DNA of 64,000 nucleotides from Bog-532 sp963830385 (GCA_963830385.1 CAWHMD010000004.1:558001-622000), one strand, 5' to 3'. Shown: positions 24,552-34,500, counted from the stretch's first letter. The notes: a model not told the origin generated them from the letters alone. Translations and numbers: made by a program.

Positions 24552-25358
24552 ATGGCTGACGCGGCCCAGACCACAACGACGCGTATGTACGCCAGCATCC
24601 GCGACCAACTCGCCGGCGAGATCAGCGCAGGCACATACCCGGCCGGTGCGCTCCTGCCATCGATCCGCGAGATTATGGAACGGTGGGAGGTCTCCACCAC
24701 CACCGCCCGCAAGGTCCTCGATGAACTCGCCGCCGCCGGATATGCCCGTAAAGAGGGCACGCGCGGCCACATCTCCACCGGGGGCCCGCCAGCGGGGCCA
24801 GCGCCGGCCACGGCGGAGCCTGCGCGCAAGGCTCCGCCGTCAGCCGCCATCCCGGGTCGGCTGACCGTCTGGCCCGCTCACACGATCCCGGCTCACGGCA
24901 GCGTCGGCCCGGACGAAGACGACAGCCTGACCGCCCTTGATGTCCGTGCAGAACGGCCCTCCGCCGACGCGGCCATCGCCCTAGGGATCACCGAACCGTC
25001 GCGGCAAGTAATCGTGCGGCGCCGGCTTCGGGCCGCCTTGGACAACACCCCGGTTCAGTTCCGCGTCAGCTACATCCCGGCGGAACTGGCCAAGGGCACT
25101 CCGATCACGCAGGCGCCGGCCATCTCTGATGACTGGCCCGCTGCGCTGGCCGCCTACCTCGGCACGCAAGTCCGCCTGGCCAGCAGCCAGATCACGGCCC
25201 GCCATCCCAACCACGAGGAAGCAGCCGCACTCGCGCTCCCCTCAGACGCCGCGGTCCTGGTCCGCGAGGACATCCACCAGGACCGCCGCGGAAACCCAGT
25301 CGACTTCACCCGAACGGTCTGGCCCGGAGATACCACCCGGCTGGTCCTTGGCAACTGA
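24552..25358 (+). CDS. GntR/HutC-type regulator of the conjugative element
   Basis: 268 residues. Winged helix N-terminus (1-75: YASIRDQLAGEISAGTYPAG, LLPSIREIMERWEVSTTTARK, LDELAAAGYARKEGTRG), Ala/Pro linker, UTRA-like effector domain from about 105 (DVRAERPSADAAIALGI, VIVRRRLRAALDNTPVQFR, VSYIPAELAKGT) ending in EDIHQDRRGNPVDFTRTVWPG. It is the counterpart of KorSA-type repressors that silence AICE transfer genes. It is divergent from the 12-gene operon, and palindromic sites with GCAAA/TTTGC arms lie between. Confidence 0.88.
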   Translation: MADAAQTTTTRMYASIRDQLAGEISAGTYPAGALLPSIREIMERWEVSTTTARKVLDELAAAGYARKEGTRGHISTGGPPAGPAPATAEPARKAPPSAAIPGRLTVWPAHTIPAHGSVGPDEDDSLTALDVRAERPSADAAIALGITEPSRQVIVRRRLRAALDNTPVQFRVSYIPAELAKGTPITQAPAISDDWPAALAAYLGTQVRLASSQITARHPNHEEAAALALPSDAAVLVREDIHQDRRGNPVDFTRTVWPGDTTRLVLGN

Positions 25359-25440
25359 CGCAGAGGGCACGTTCCGCTTCGGGCTGGACGGCACAGAGGA
25401 CAAGATTGACCAAAACGTCGAGCATGCTCAGCAACCGCGG
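25357..25440 (+). pseudogene. lsr2: Fragment of an Lsr2 gene
   Basis: Right after the gntR stop, one frame reads DAEGTFRFGLDGTEDKIDQN then VEHAQQPR, closely matching the N-terminal dimerisation strand of Lsr2 (compare ADSTVHFGLDGTEYEIDLN in the full gene at 37405). No start codon or remainder follows. It is a small leftover of a lost gene or of a recombination event. Confidence 0.6.
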
Positions 25441-26104
25441 GTGCACTGGCGGCCTATGTGCGGCACACTCATGGCGATGAGCGAGCGAGGCGCACAGATC
25501 GATTCTGTGGGGGCTGGCAATGGGACTGCGAACCGGGGAGACTACGCACAGATCATCCATTGTGGCGGTCGCGCTCGTCTCTCATGATCGGCGGATTATG
25601 AGACCAGTTCTCATCGCGGTACCGATTCCTCGGTTCACCTGCGCCGATGCCACATGCTGACTGCTGTCACCTAGCCAGATGGCCATGTATTTGCCACGCA
25701 GGCCCTCCAGAGTGCGCGCGATGGTTCGCTGTCCCTGCGCGATGGCTGGTTCGTCTCATGGGTGGAGGTATGAGCCGAATGGCGGGTTGGTAGCGGAGGA
25801 GAACAGCCGCGAGGAAGCGGCGCCGGGGTGCTGACGAGCCGGCCACCCTTAAGGTCGTACCTGACTTCCGAGTGAGCATTCCCGCAGATTGCAGCGCGCG
25901 TCGGGGCGCGCGCACCTTGAAATAACCATATGCGCATGGAAGGTGGTCAGTCAGGAAGTCTGAGTATGCCCGCCAGCCCGAGGCCGAGGGTCTGGATTCT
26001 TGCGAGGATGCTGTACAGGTGGGATTGGTCGGCAAGCTCGCCTATAAATACTGTGCCGGACGGGCCTGCTGCCGTGTTGCTGGGGTCGGGCGTGAGCTCT
26101 GAGG
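25441..26104. other. Non-coding stretch between Lsr2 remnant and IS3 element
   Basis: About 660 bases with only short unconvincing frames on both strands. No promoter, tRNA or repeat could be recognised. The conjugative element's right boundary may lie here, but no attachment-like duplication of sequence near 16 kb was seen. Confidence 0.4.
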
Positions 26105-26163
26105 TGCCCCGAGCCTTCCGGACAGTCCATCTATTAGGATGGGCGTCTGGAAAGGTGAAGTAA

Positions 26164-26454
26164 TTGCCCCGACCGAAGAAGAGCTTCTCGCCGGAATTCA
26201 AGGATGAAGCCGTGAAGATGGTGATCGAGACGTCGCGCCCGATTGCCAAAGTGGCCAAGGAGCTCGGAATCAACGAAGGCACCCTGGGTAACTGGGTGGG
26301 CATTTACCGCCGTGAGCATGCCGGCGAAGAGCCGCCGCTAACCGTAAGCGAGCGCGCGCGGCTGCGTGAGCTTGAGCGGGAGACCCGGGAACTGAAGATG
26401 GAAAACGAGTTCCTGAAAAAAGCCGCGGCATACTTCGCCCGCGACCATCGGTGA
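26164..26454 (+). CDS. IS3-family transposase OrfA (HTH)
   Basis: 96 residues from a TTG at 26164 with AAAGGTGAAG just upstream. MPRPKKSFSPEFKDEAVKMV, then the HTH region PIAKVAKELGINEGTLGNWV and a leucine-zipper-like end RELERETRELKMENEFLKKA. It binds the IS ends and dimerises. The end overlaps orfB by 4 bases (GTGA), which could allow coupled translation or a frameshift product. Confidence 0.93.
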   Translation: MPRPKKSFSPEFKDEAVKMVIETSRPIAKVAKELGINEGTLGNWVGIYRREHAGEEPPLTVSERARLRELERETRELKMENEFLKKAAAYFARDHR

Positions 26455-27362
26455 CCGAAAAATTCGAGTTCATCGACGCGGAGTATGCGGCTTACCAGGA
26501 ATCTGACGATGTGTTCGTGCCGTCCATCGTGAAAATGTGCTTGTGGATGGCGGTATCCCGGTCCGGATTCTACGACTGGCGGAACTCGCCGGAATCGGCG
26601 ACGGCGAAAAGACGCGGGATGCTCGCTTTGATTGTGCAGAAGTCATTCGAGGATTCGGATGGGACGTATGGCTACCGGCGGGTCCACGCGGACCTGGCGG
26701 CCTGGGGCGTGCCCGCCGGGCCGGAGCTGGTGCGGTCGGTGATGCGTGAGCTGGGCCTGGAGCCCTGCCAGCCCCGGCCGTGGCGGTTCAGCCTCACTGA
26801 GGGCGACGGGCAGGAGCACGGCATCCCCGATCTGGTGAAGCGGGATTTCACCGCCGCGGCGCCGGGTGAGAAAATGGTCGGCGATATCACGTATATTCCG
26901 ACGTGGCAGGGCTGGCTTTACCTGGCGACGGTCATCGACTGCCATAACAAGGAAGTGATCGGCTGGGCGACGGGTGATAACTACAAGACCCCGCTTATCG
27001 AGCAGGCCATCGAGATGGCCGCCCGTAATCACTCTCTCGCCGGGAATGCGGTTTTTCATTCCGACCGCGGCAGCAACTACACATCTCAGCGGTTTGCCGG
27101 GACGCTTAAAAAGTATAACCTGCGGCAGTCCGCTGGCCGTACTGGGATCTGCTACGACAATGCGATGGCTGAATCGTTCTTCGCCGCGCTGAAGAATGAA
27201 CGTGTCCACCGGACCCAGTATCCGACCCGGGAGCACGCGCGCCGGGACGTGGTGAGGTACATCGAATTCTGGTACAATTCGAAACGCCGGCACTCCGGGC
27301 TTCAGTATCGGACCCCGCAGCAGGTCCGCTATGAATACCTGGAACGGCAGTCCGCAGCGTGA
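26451..27362 (+). CDS. IS3-family transposase OrfB (DDE integrase)
   Basis: 303 residues from a GTG overlapping orfA. HTH_21 region (SRSGFYDWRNSP, GTYGYRRVHADL), rve catalytic core with Asp in KMVGDITYIPTWQGWLYLAT, Asp in FHSDRGSNYTSQRF and Glu in NAMAESFFAALKNE, ending WYNSKRRHSGLQYRTPQQVR. The full DDE triad and intact terminal repeats indicate an active element. Confidence 0.94.
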   Translation: MTEKFEFIDAEYAAYQESDDVFVPSIVKMCLWMAVSRSGFYDWRNSPESATAKRRGMLALIVQKSFEDSDGTYGYRRVHADLAAWGVPAGPELVRSVMRELGLEPCQPRPWRFSLTEGDGQEHGIPDLVKRDFTAAAPGEKMVGDITYIPTWQGWLYLATVIDCHNKEVIGWATGDNYKTPLIEQAIEMAARNHSLAGNAVFHSDRGSNYTSQRFAGTLKKYNLRQSAGRTGICYDNAMAESFFAALKNERVHRTQYPTREHARRDVVRYIEFWYNSKRRHSGLQYRTPQQVRYEYLERQSAA

Positions 27363-27569
27363 ATTAACCACAAATACGCTGTCCGGAACGCTCGGGGCAG
27401 ATCACTCGGGGAATGCTGCCAGGACTTGGTCAGATAGTGGCGTGTCCATTTGGATCTGGTAGCGCATGAGTGCTCTCCTTCGCGGTCGAGGTAGAGCATG
27501 CTTGGCTGAAGGTGGGCGTGGCGTCGCACTTGGTGGGTGATCTGAGCCGCCCGTAGGGTGTTGCGGGGT

Positions 27570-30227
27570 TTAGAGGAGTCCGATCCGGCGGGCTTCCAGG
27601 ACGGCTTCCCGGCGCCCGGTTACCCCGAGTTTCTGGTAGATCCCCGCCAGATGTGTTTTGACCGTGTTCCGGCTGATCGTGCGTGCTGCCGCGATCTCCG
27701 CGAGGGTGAGCTGGGACGGCAGGTCATGCAGCACTTCAAGCTCGCGTGCAGTAAGCATTACTGCGGGCGCGGCGGGCTGGGTGCGAGAGCCCGGATCCTG
27801 GGCCCGGTGAGCAAGCAGATCGCTGACGAACTGGTCGGCGCGGCCGAAGCGGCCGATGCTGGCCGCCAGCGTGTTCCACAGTTCGGGCGGGGAGTCCAGG
27901 AAGGGGCGCTTGAAGTTGCGTGGTGCAGCCCATGTCAGGGCGTGTTCGAGTGAAGCATGGGCGAGTGTTACGTCGCCGCGCCGGGTATGCAGCAGCCAGG
28001 CGAGCAGGTCGGCGGTAACCACGGTGGTGCGCACATGCACGGTCACCTCATCGTGCAGCACCGGCTTGAGGGTCTGGAGCGCCTCGCGGTCCCGGCCCTG
28101 CGCCGTGAGCACAGTGGCGTGAAGGGTGAGGCTCTCCGCGCTGTGGGGAAGCTGGCGTTCGACCCGCGTGACAGCTTCGGCAGCCCACTGATACTCCCCG
28201 ACACTCAGCGCCAGCCGCACCTCCTGCGGGGTGGCGAATCCGATCAGGGCAGGTGATACCTGGGCGGCGGCAGGCCCGAGCCAGAGGTCCCGGAATTCCC
28301 ACGCTGCCTGATAGCGCTCGGTGCCGGACGAGGCTTCGAACCGGGCCAGGGCAGCCATGCTCCGCACTCCGAGCGCGACCTCGACGTTCGTCACGGGTTC
28401 CAGACACTCGATCGCGCGGTCGGCATAGGTGGCTTGTGCCGCGACGTCCCCGGTCTGGAAGCCGGTCCAGGCTGCCAGCAGATAGGCGTAGGCCAGTCGC
28501 GGTGAGTTGGCCCACCCGCGTGGCCGCGCAAAGGCGATGGCCTCGTCCGACCAGTCCTTCATGGCCGTGAAGTCGCATGCTGAGCCAGTCACTCCGGACA
28601 GCTGAGACAGCATCTCAAGGGCAACCTCGTCATAGCCCGCCCGCCGGGCCAGATCCAGGGCTGCCGCCAGGTCTTCGACGGCTTTACCATACGCGCCGGA
28701 GCGCATACGGGCCGGGCCGCGGCGGACCAGCACCAGCAGGTCAAGGTCCGTCTCACCGGTGCGCTCACACCTGGCGAGGCCGCTGGCGGCCAGAGCCGCC
28801 GGGACGTCACCACCAAGCAGCGCGCGGTCGAGGCGGGCAGAATTCACCAGCACGGTCGCCCGGTCGCTGTCCAGGTTTCCCGGGTTGTCCAAGGCCAGGA
28901 ATTTATCGGCATTGGTCAGATCGCCTACGCTCATAGCAGCCGACGCCGCGAGTGCAGCCACCGCGGGGGTATCAGCAATCTCGGGCACGGCCGCCACCGC
29001 CTCCAGCAGCAGCTCAGCGGCTCCAGACAGCAGGAGGTTCAGCCCGCCAGCGTCGATGATCTCCACGATCTGCTGCTGATCCCGGCCACTGATTGCATGC
29101 CCGAGCGCCATGCGGTGCCGGCCGTGAGCGGCGAACCACGCCGCTGCGGAGGCATGCTGCCTAGCCAGCATGTCCGGATCAAGCCGCAGGACAGCCGCGG
29201 CCAGATAGCCGCGCAACATACTGTGATATCGATACCACGCCCGGTCCCCCAGCTGCATGACGAGGGCGTTAGCCCGGGAGAGACGCTCCAGGACCGCGCC
29301 CGAATCGGCTCGTCCCGACAGGTGCTGCGCCAGCTCTGCGCTCAGGTCCTCCGGCACGCAGGTGGCCAGCAGAAAATCACGCATTTCGGCTGGCTGCTGG
29401 CGCAAGACTTCGGCGAACAGATAGTCGGACACCGCCCGCTCGTCACCGGCAAATGAGGTGACCGCGGCGTGGCGGTCGTCCGCGCCGATCAGTGACAGCG
29501 CCGCTAGGCGCAGGCCGGCTGGCCAGCCCTCGGTGCGTTGATGGAGCTCGTTGAGGTCGGTATCGTCGATATTGACGCTGTGTATCGACAGGAATGATCG
29601 TGACTCGCTGATGCTGAACGCCAGCTCGGCCGCCCGCAGCTCGCAAAGTTCGCCGGACACCCGCAGCTTGGCCGTGGACAGCGTCGGGTCGATACGGCCA
29701 ATCAAGATGAACCGGAGATTTTCTGCCCGGCTGGTCAGCAGCCGGTCCAGCTCGGCGAGAACAGTACTTGACCGCAGATGATGCACATCATCGAGAACTA
29801 GCCATCGCGTATCCGGGATCGTGTCCAGGACATTCGCCAGGGCCGCGGCGAATCCGCTCTCCGGCCCCTGCTGGGGTGGCCGGAGCCGCATCAACACCTG
29901 CGCGGTATCACTGCCCGACACACTCGCCAGCGCCCGGATGATCGCGGTCCAGAAGCGGAACAGGTCATCATGACCCTCGTTCAGCGTTATCCACGCGACC
30001 CGGCCAGTGGCCTCGGGCCGCCGGGCCCAGTCGGCAGCTACTGTCGTCTTCCCGTATCCCGCGGGAGCGCAGATCAGCGACACCGGGCGATCACCGAACG
30101 CATATTTGGCGGCAAGCTCCTGCCGCGCGACGACACGCTCAGGGAGACGAGGCGGACCTGACCGGGCAGGCAAATCAGTTGCAACTACCGAAGAATCGCC
30201 AGCACGGGCGACATTGCCTGCTGCCAT
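27570..30227 (-). CDS. LuxR-family LAL/MalT-type regulator
   Basis: 885 residues. P-loop ATPase with Walker A CAPAGYGKTT (53-62) and Walker B WLVLDDVHHL (about 140-150), MalT-like winged region, then a long TPR-like helical domain (about 400-800) and a C-terminal LuxR HTH (about 824-885: LTARELEVLHDLPSQLTLAEI, RTISRNTVKTHLAGIYQKLG). A strong site GTGGAGG precedes the ATG. LALs activate transcription when ATP and an inducer bind. It is divergent from an alkylsulfatase and sulfate-transporter unit and is the obvious candidate regulator for it. Repeated CGTATGC elements are in the shared intergenic region. Confidence 0.9.
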   Translation of the reverse strand: MAAGNVARAGDSSVVATDLPARSGPPRLPERVVARQELAAKYAFGDRPVSLICAPAGYGKTTVAADWARRPEATGRVAWITLNEGHDDLFRFWTAIIRALASVSGSDTAQVLMRLRPPQQGPESGFAAALANVLDTIPDTRWLVLDDVHHLRSSTVLAELDRLLTSRAENLRFILIGRIDPTLSTAKLRVSGELCELRAAELAFSISESRSFLSIHSVNIDDTDLNELHQRTEGWPAGLRLAALSLIGADDRHAAVTSFAGDERAVSDYLFAEVLRQQPAEMRDFLLATCVPEDLSAELAQHLSGRADSGAVLERLSRANALVMQLGDRAWYRYHSMLRGYLAAAVLRLDPDMLARQHASAAAWFAAHGRHRMALGHAISGRDQQQIVEIIDAGGLNLLLSGAAELLLEAVAAVPEIADTPAVAALAASAAMSVGDLTNADKFLALDNPGNLDSDRATVLVNSARLDRALLGGDVPAALAASGLARCERTGETDLDLLVLVRRGPARMRSGAYGKAVEDLAAALDLARRAGYDEVALEMLSQLSGVTGSACDFTAMKDWSDEAIAFARPRGWANSPRLAYAYLLAAWTGFQTGDVAAQATYADRAIECLEPVTNVEVALGVRSMAALARFEASSGTERYQAAWEFRDLWLGPAAAQVSPALIGFATPQEVRLALSVGEYQWAAEAVTRVERQLPHSAESLTLHATVLTAQGRDREALQTLKPVLHDEVTVHVRTTVVTADLLAWLLHTRRGDVTLAHASLEHALTWAAPRNFKRPFLDSPPELWNTLAASIGRFGRADQFVSDLLAHRAQDPGSRTQPAAPAVMLTARELEVLHDLPSQLTLAEIAAARTISRNTVKTHLAGIYQKLGVTGRREAVLEARRIGLL

Positions 30228-30252
30228 CCATCGACCTCCACGCGAACCGCTT

Positions 30253-30353
30253 GCATACGCCGGATGTTGGCCTCAATCCCTACCGTATGCCTAGGTTCTC
30301 AAAGTCGATCAGCTGTATTACTAGCTGGCATCAGTTCGGTGACCCCGTATGCC
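30253..30353. promoter_or_regulatory. Repeated CCGTATGCC elements between the LAL and alkylsulfatase genes
   Basis: CCGTATGCC occurs at 30283-30291 and 30345-30353, and the inverted core GCATACG at 30253-30259, giving one inverted pair and one direct repeat within 100 bases upstream of the LAL start. They may be binding sites of the LAL regulator. No convincing -35/-10 pair for the sulfatase gene was found in 30354-30680. Confidence 0.4.
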
Positions 30354-30680
30354 GGGAGCCTGCCTCCCCCATTGTGGGTGACTTCATCTAGGGAACGCTT
30401 TGGGGCTCCCGTTGGTCTTGGGGTCGGCGTCACGAAGCTGCCGGTCCAGCCGAGGGTTATTTGTTGAACCTCGCCTGGTTGATGCAGATCAGGACTCATT
30501 TCCCGGGGCGTGCGGCGCTTCTGCTGATCGGCGGCTCTGCTGCCGCCCGTTTCCTGGCCCCAGCCATTGCCGAGGGCTGAGGTCCTCCGCTTGAGGTGAG
30601 GCGTGGGGGCGGGTCTGGGGCCAGTATGGACTGGAGTACAGGGCTTTGCCGCTTCGACTGGAGAGGGTGATCTGCGGATT

Positions 30681-32579
30681 ATGGCTACGGCTCCTAAATC
30701 CCCGGCTTCGTTCATCGTTGAGCAGCAGCGGGCGTTGCGTGAGCGCCTGCCGTTTTCCGACACGCGGGACTTCGAGGACGTGAATCGTGGCCTGGTCGCC
30801 ACGATCGATGCGCCGGTGGTCGCCGGGGACGGCACGGTGCTGTGGGACAACTCGACCTACCGGTTCTTGGGCGGCGACGCTCCGGACAGCGTGAACCCGA
30901 GCTTGTGGCGGCAGTCGAAGCTCGCGGCGGTCGGTGGCCTGTTCGAGGTTGTTGAGGGCATCTACCAGGTGCGGGGCATGGACTTGTCGAACACGTCGTT
31001 CGTGGAGGGCGACGAGGGTGTGGTCGTGATCGACACCCTGTTGTCGGCCGAGACCGGCGCGGCGGCGCTCGCGCTGTACCGCAAGCACCGCGGCGACCGT
31101 CCGGTGAAGGCGGTCATCTACACCCATTCACATGCCGACCATTTCGGCGGGGTCAAGGGGTTCGTGTCCCAGGACGAGGTCGACGCCGGGCAGGTGAAGA
31201 TCTTCGCGCCGGAGGGGTTCATCGAGCACGCCGTCTCGGAGAACGTGTACGCGGGAACCGCGATGAATCGGCGCGCTGGCTACATGTTTGGTGCGGCGCT
31301 GGCCCGTAGTCCGCAGGGTCAGGTCGGCGCGGGTCTGGGCCAGACCCTGTCCACCGGGACCGTGTCGCTGATCGCCCCCACGGACATCATCACCACCACC
31401 GGTCACGAGGAGACCGTCGACGGAGTGCGGATGATCTTCCAGATGGCCCCCGATACCGAGGCACCGTCGGAGATGCTCATTTACCTTCCCGGCCGCAAGG
31501 CGCTGTGCGCCGCCGAGGACGCCACCCACAACTTGCACAACCTGCTCACCTTGCGCGGTGCCGTGGTCCGTGACCCGCATGAATGGGCCGCCTACCTCAC
31601 CGAGGCCATTGACCTGTTCGGCGGCCAGGCCGAAGCCGTCTTCGCCTCCCATCACTGGCCGATCTGGGGCGCTGAGCGGGTGGTGGAGTTCCTGACGATC
31701 CAGCGCGACCTGTACGCCTACCTGCACGACCAGACCTTGCGCCTGATCAACAAAGGTCTCGTCGGCCTGGAGATCGCCGAGCAGATCGTGCTGCCCCCCG
31801 CGCTGGAGAACGCCTGGAGCACCCACGGCTATTACGGATCGGTCAGCCACAACGTCAAGGCCATCTACCAGCGTTACCTCGGCTGGTTCGACGGCAACCC
31901 GGCCCACCTGTGGGAACACGTCCCGGTCGAGAAGGCTAAGCGATACGTCGAGTTCATGGGCGGCGCCGACACCGTCGTGGACAAGGCACGCGCCTCATTC
32001 GAGGCCGGTGACTACCGGTGGGTCGCCGAAGTCGTCAACCACGTGATCTTCGCCCAGCCCGGCCACGCCGCCGCCCGCGAACTGCTCGCCGACACCTACG
32101 AGCAACTCGGCTACGGTTCGGAGAACGGCACCTGGCGTGACTTTTACCTCTCCGGCGCCACCGAACTGCGCGACGGCCAATTCGGCACACCCACCGAGAC
32201 GACCGCCCCGGACGTCATCGGCCAGCTCACCCCGGCCATGCTTTTCGACGCCATCGCCATCCAGATCAACGGCCCGAAAGCCTGGGACGAGAACCTGAGC
32301 ATCGACGTCGTGCTCACCGACACCGGCGAACGCTACCGGCTGCGCCTTAGCAACGGCGCACTCACCTACAGCGCCCGGCCACAGCAAGGCGACGCCGACG
32401 CAACCCTCACCACCACCAAGCGAGCCCTGCCAGCCCTCGCACTCGGCGGACTGTCAGCCGACGGGCTCAGCAAAGCCGGGATCGAACTCAGCGGCGACTC
32501 CTCCGTCCTCACCCGCCTCGCCAGCACACTCGACCCCGGCGACAAAAACTTCGCCATCGTCACCCCCGACACACAATGA
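30681..32579 (+). CDS. Alkylsulfatase, metallo-beta-lactamase type (SdsA/BDS1-like)
   Basis: 632 residues from the ATG at 30681 (MATAPKSPASFIVEQQRALR); upstream in-frame ATG at 30603 lacks homologous sequence. N-terminal Zn2 domain with THSHADHFGG (148-157), EDATHNLHNL and ASHHWPIWG, which supply the second metal ligands; a central helical dimerisation region (AYLHDQTLRLINKGL, LPPALENAWSTHGYYGS), ARASFEAGDYRWVAEVVNHV, and a C-terminal SCP2-like sterol-carrier domain for binding the alkyl chain (LTPAMLFDAIAIQINGPKAW). It hydrolyses primary or secondary alkyl sulfates to alcohol and sulfate. No signal peptide. It is 130 bases from a SulP transporter on the same strand. Confidence 0.93.
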   Translation: MATAPKSPASFIVEQQRALRERLPFSDTRDFEDVNRGLVATIDAPVVAGDGTVLWDNSTYRFLGGDAPDSVNPSLWRQSKLAAVGGLFEVVEGIYQVRGMDLSNTSFVEGDEGVVVIDTLLSAETGAAALALYRKHRGDRPVKAVIYTHSHADHFGGVKGFVSQDEVDAGQVKIFAPEGFIEHAVSENVYAGTAMNRRAGYMFGAALARSPQGQVGAGLGQTLSTGTVSLIAPTDIITTTGHEETVDGVRMIFQMAPDTEAPSEMLIYLPGRKALCAAEDATHNLHNLLTLRGAVVRDPHEWAAYLTEAIDLFGGQAEAVFASHHWPIWGAERVVEFLTIQRDLYAYLHDQTLRLINKGLVGLEIAEQIVLPPALENAWSTHGYYGSVSHNVKAIYQRYLGWFDGNPAHLWEHVPVEKAKRYVEFMGGADTVVDKARASFEAGDYRWVAEVVNHVIFAQPGHAAARELLADTYEQLGYGSENGTWRDFYLSGATELRDGQFGTPTETTAPDVIGQLTPAMLFDAIAIQINGPKAWDENLSIDVVLTDTGERYRLRLSNGALTYSARPQQGDADATLTTTKRALPALALGGLSADGLSKAGIELSGDSSVLTRLASTLDPGDKNFAIVTPDTQ

Positions 32580-32709
32580 GCACCCAGGAGACAATCCTGC
32601 CCACCCCTACATGACTGCGCCTTCGGAGCTGCTAAAACACGCGACACGGCGTATTGCAGGGGCATACGCACGCAGCAGATTCGCGAGCACGGCTGTGAAG
32701 GGATCATTG

Positions 32710-34407
32710 ATGGGCTTGCCGGTGTTCATGTCGCTGCAGGGTTACCGGGCCGGGTGGCTGCGGGGGGATGCGGTGGCCGGGCTGACGGTGTGGGCGGTCC
32801 TGGTGCCGGAGGCGCTGGCTTATGCCTCGATCGCCGGGGTGTCGCCGGTGGTCGGCCTGTACGCGGCACCGGGCGCGCTGATCTTTTACGCGGCGTTCGG
32901 CAGCTCCCGGCACCTGGTGACCGGCCCGATGGCAGCGACCGCGGCGCTCTCGGTCGCTGCAGTGGGGCAGATCGCGGCGGGCAAGGCCGGTACGTTCGCG
33001 GCGCTGACGGTAACGCTGGCCCTCACCACCGGGATCCTAGCGCTGGCGGCCGGCGTGGCCCGGCTGGGCTTCGTGGCGAACTTCATCTCGGAGCCAGTGC
33101 TGAAGGGGTTCATCGTCGGGCTGGCGCTGACCATCATCATCGGGCAGGTACCCAAGCTGCTCGGCGTTAAGAAAGGCACCGGCGACTTCTTCGGTCAGCT
33201 GTGGCACCTGGTTACTCACCTGGGCCAGGCGCAAGGGCTGACGGTCGCGGTAGGCCTCGGATCACTGGTAATCGTTCTGGTGCTGCGCCGCCTTGCGCCG
33301 CTGGTGCCCGCGCCGCTGGTGGCAGTGCTGGCAGGCATCCTGGCGGTGCACGCTTTCAGCCTGCAAAAGCATGGCCTGGACATCGTGGGCCACATCACCG
33401 GCGGACTGCCCCGCTTCGGCCTTCCGCACGTGCCCGCCGCCGACTATCTGAAGCTGGCCGGGCCGGCGGTGGGGGTGATGCTGGTCGGGTTCGCTGAGGG
33501 CCTGGGCGCATCCAAAACCTACGCGGCCCGCAACGGCTACCAGATCAGCCCGGACCGGGAACTGATCGGGCTGGGCGCGGCGAACCTGGCCGCAGGGCTG
33601 TCCAGCGGCATGGTGGTCAACGGGTCGCTGTCCAAAACCGCGGTCAACGGCTCGGCCGGGGCCAGGACCCAGGCTTCCGGACTGATCGTCGCGGTGCTGA
33701 CGGTGGTAACGCTGCTGTTTCTGACCGGGCTGTTCGAGGACCTGCCCGAGGCAACGCTGGCCGCGGTGGTGATCGCGGCACTGATCGAACTGGTCGACTA
33801 CAAGGCGCTGGCCGCGCTATGGCGCGCCTCGTCCGCCCGGCTCGGGTCGATCTACGGCCTAGCTGCCCGCGCCGACTTCATCGCCGCCATCGCTGCGATG
33901 CTCGGAGTGCTGGTCTTCGACACGCTGCCTGGCCTGGCTATTGGGGTGGCGGATTCGCTGCTGCTGCTGTTGTACCGGGTGTCCAGGCCGCACGTGGCCG
34001 TGCTCGGGGAAATCCCCGGCAGCGGCGGGCAGTGGGCCGACACCGCAGGCCATCCCGGCGACCGGACCGTACCCGGGGTGGCCGTGCTGCGGGTGGAGTC
34101 CGGGGTGTTCTTCGCCAACGCCGACCATGTGCGCGCCGCGATCGCCGGCGCCGCCCGCGACGATGACATCCGGGCGGTGGTGCTGGACTGCGAGACGATG
34201 CCGTTCGTGGACGTAACCGCGGCCCGGGTGCTGAACCAGTTGACCGCCGACCTGGCCAAGGACGGAGTGGAGCTGGTACTGGCCGGGGAGATCGGCCAGG
34301 TCCGCGACATGGTGGCCGCCGTCGCCGGCCCCGGTCAAGCGCTGGCCTATCACCGCACCGTGGCCGAGGCCGTCACCGCGGTCCGCGCCGAAACGGTTGA
34401 GGAGTGA
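32710..34407 (+). CDS. SulP-family anion transporter with STAS domain
   Basis: 565 residues from the ATG at 32710, with AAGGGA upstream; an in-frame ATG at 32611 has no ribosome site. About 10-12 membrane helices, starting after GYRAGWLRGDAVAGLTVWAV, with the signature SRHLVTGPMAATAAL, EPVLKGFIVGLALTIIIGQ and GSLSKTAVNGSAGARTQ. The C-terminal STAS domain is at about 430-550 (VLRVESGVFFANADHVR, VVLDCETMPFVDVTAARVL). Likely takes up or exports sulfate or bicarbonate; location behind an alkylsulfatase favours sulfate. A short hairpin TGATGGC-CAA-GCCATCA overlaps the stop codon. Confidence 0.9.
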   Translation: MGLPVFMSLQGYRAGWLRGDAVAGLTVWAVLVPEALAYASIAGVSPVVGLYAAPGALIFYAAFGSSRHLVTGPMAATAALSVAAVGQIAAGKAGTFAALTVTLALTTGILALAAGVARLGFVANFISEPVLKGFIVGLALTIIIGQVPKLLGVKKGTGDFFGQLWHLVTHLGQAQGLTVAVGLGSLVIVLVLRRLAPLVPAPLVAVLAGILAVHAFSLQKHGLDIVGHITGGLPRFGLPHVPAADYLKLAGPAVGVMLVGFAEGLGASKTYAARNGYQISPDRELIGLGAANLAAGLSSGMVVNGSLSKTAVNGSAGARTQASGLIVAVLTVVTLLFLTGLFEDLPEATLAAVVIAALIELVDYKALAALWRASSARLGSIYGLAARADFIAAIAAMLGVLVFDTLPGLAIGVADSLLLLLYRVSRPHVAVLGEIPGSGGQWADTAGHPGDRTVPGVAVLRVESGVFFANADHVRAAIAGAARDDDIRAVVLDCETMPFVDVTAARVLNQLTADLAKDGVELVLAGEIGQVRDMVAAVAGPGQALAYHRTVAEAVTAVRAETVEE

Positions 34408-34500
34408 TGGCCAAGCCATCAGGGGGAACGCTGCCAACCCTCTGCCAGATCTCCTTATCGATGGCAAAGCCGCAGGTTACGCGGGTCTGACGTCGAGTGA

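Larger units (their letters stand above)
26105..27399 (+). mobile_element. Complete IS3-family insertion sequence
   Basis: Terminal inverted repeats of 21 bases with one mismatch: TGCCCCGAGCCTTCCGGACAG at 26105-26125 given here in parts as TGCCCCGAGC / TTCCGGACAG, and the inverted copy at 27379-27399. They enclose orfA and orfB of an IS3 transposase in the usual order and overlap. Direct repeats outside the ends are not evident. Confidence 0.9.

Noticed and set aside
25667..26035. 122-codon minus frame between Lsr2 remnant and IS3
   Set aside because: Ser/Arg/Pro-rich, no ribosome site, no similarity recognised.
34405..34421. Hairpin TGATGGC-CAA-GCCATCA at the SulP stop as rho-independent terminator
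   Set aside because: Only 7 bp and followed by G-rich sequence without a T-run; mentioned with the gene but not listed as a terminator.
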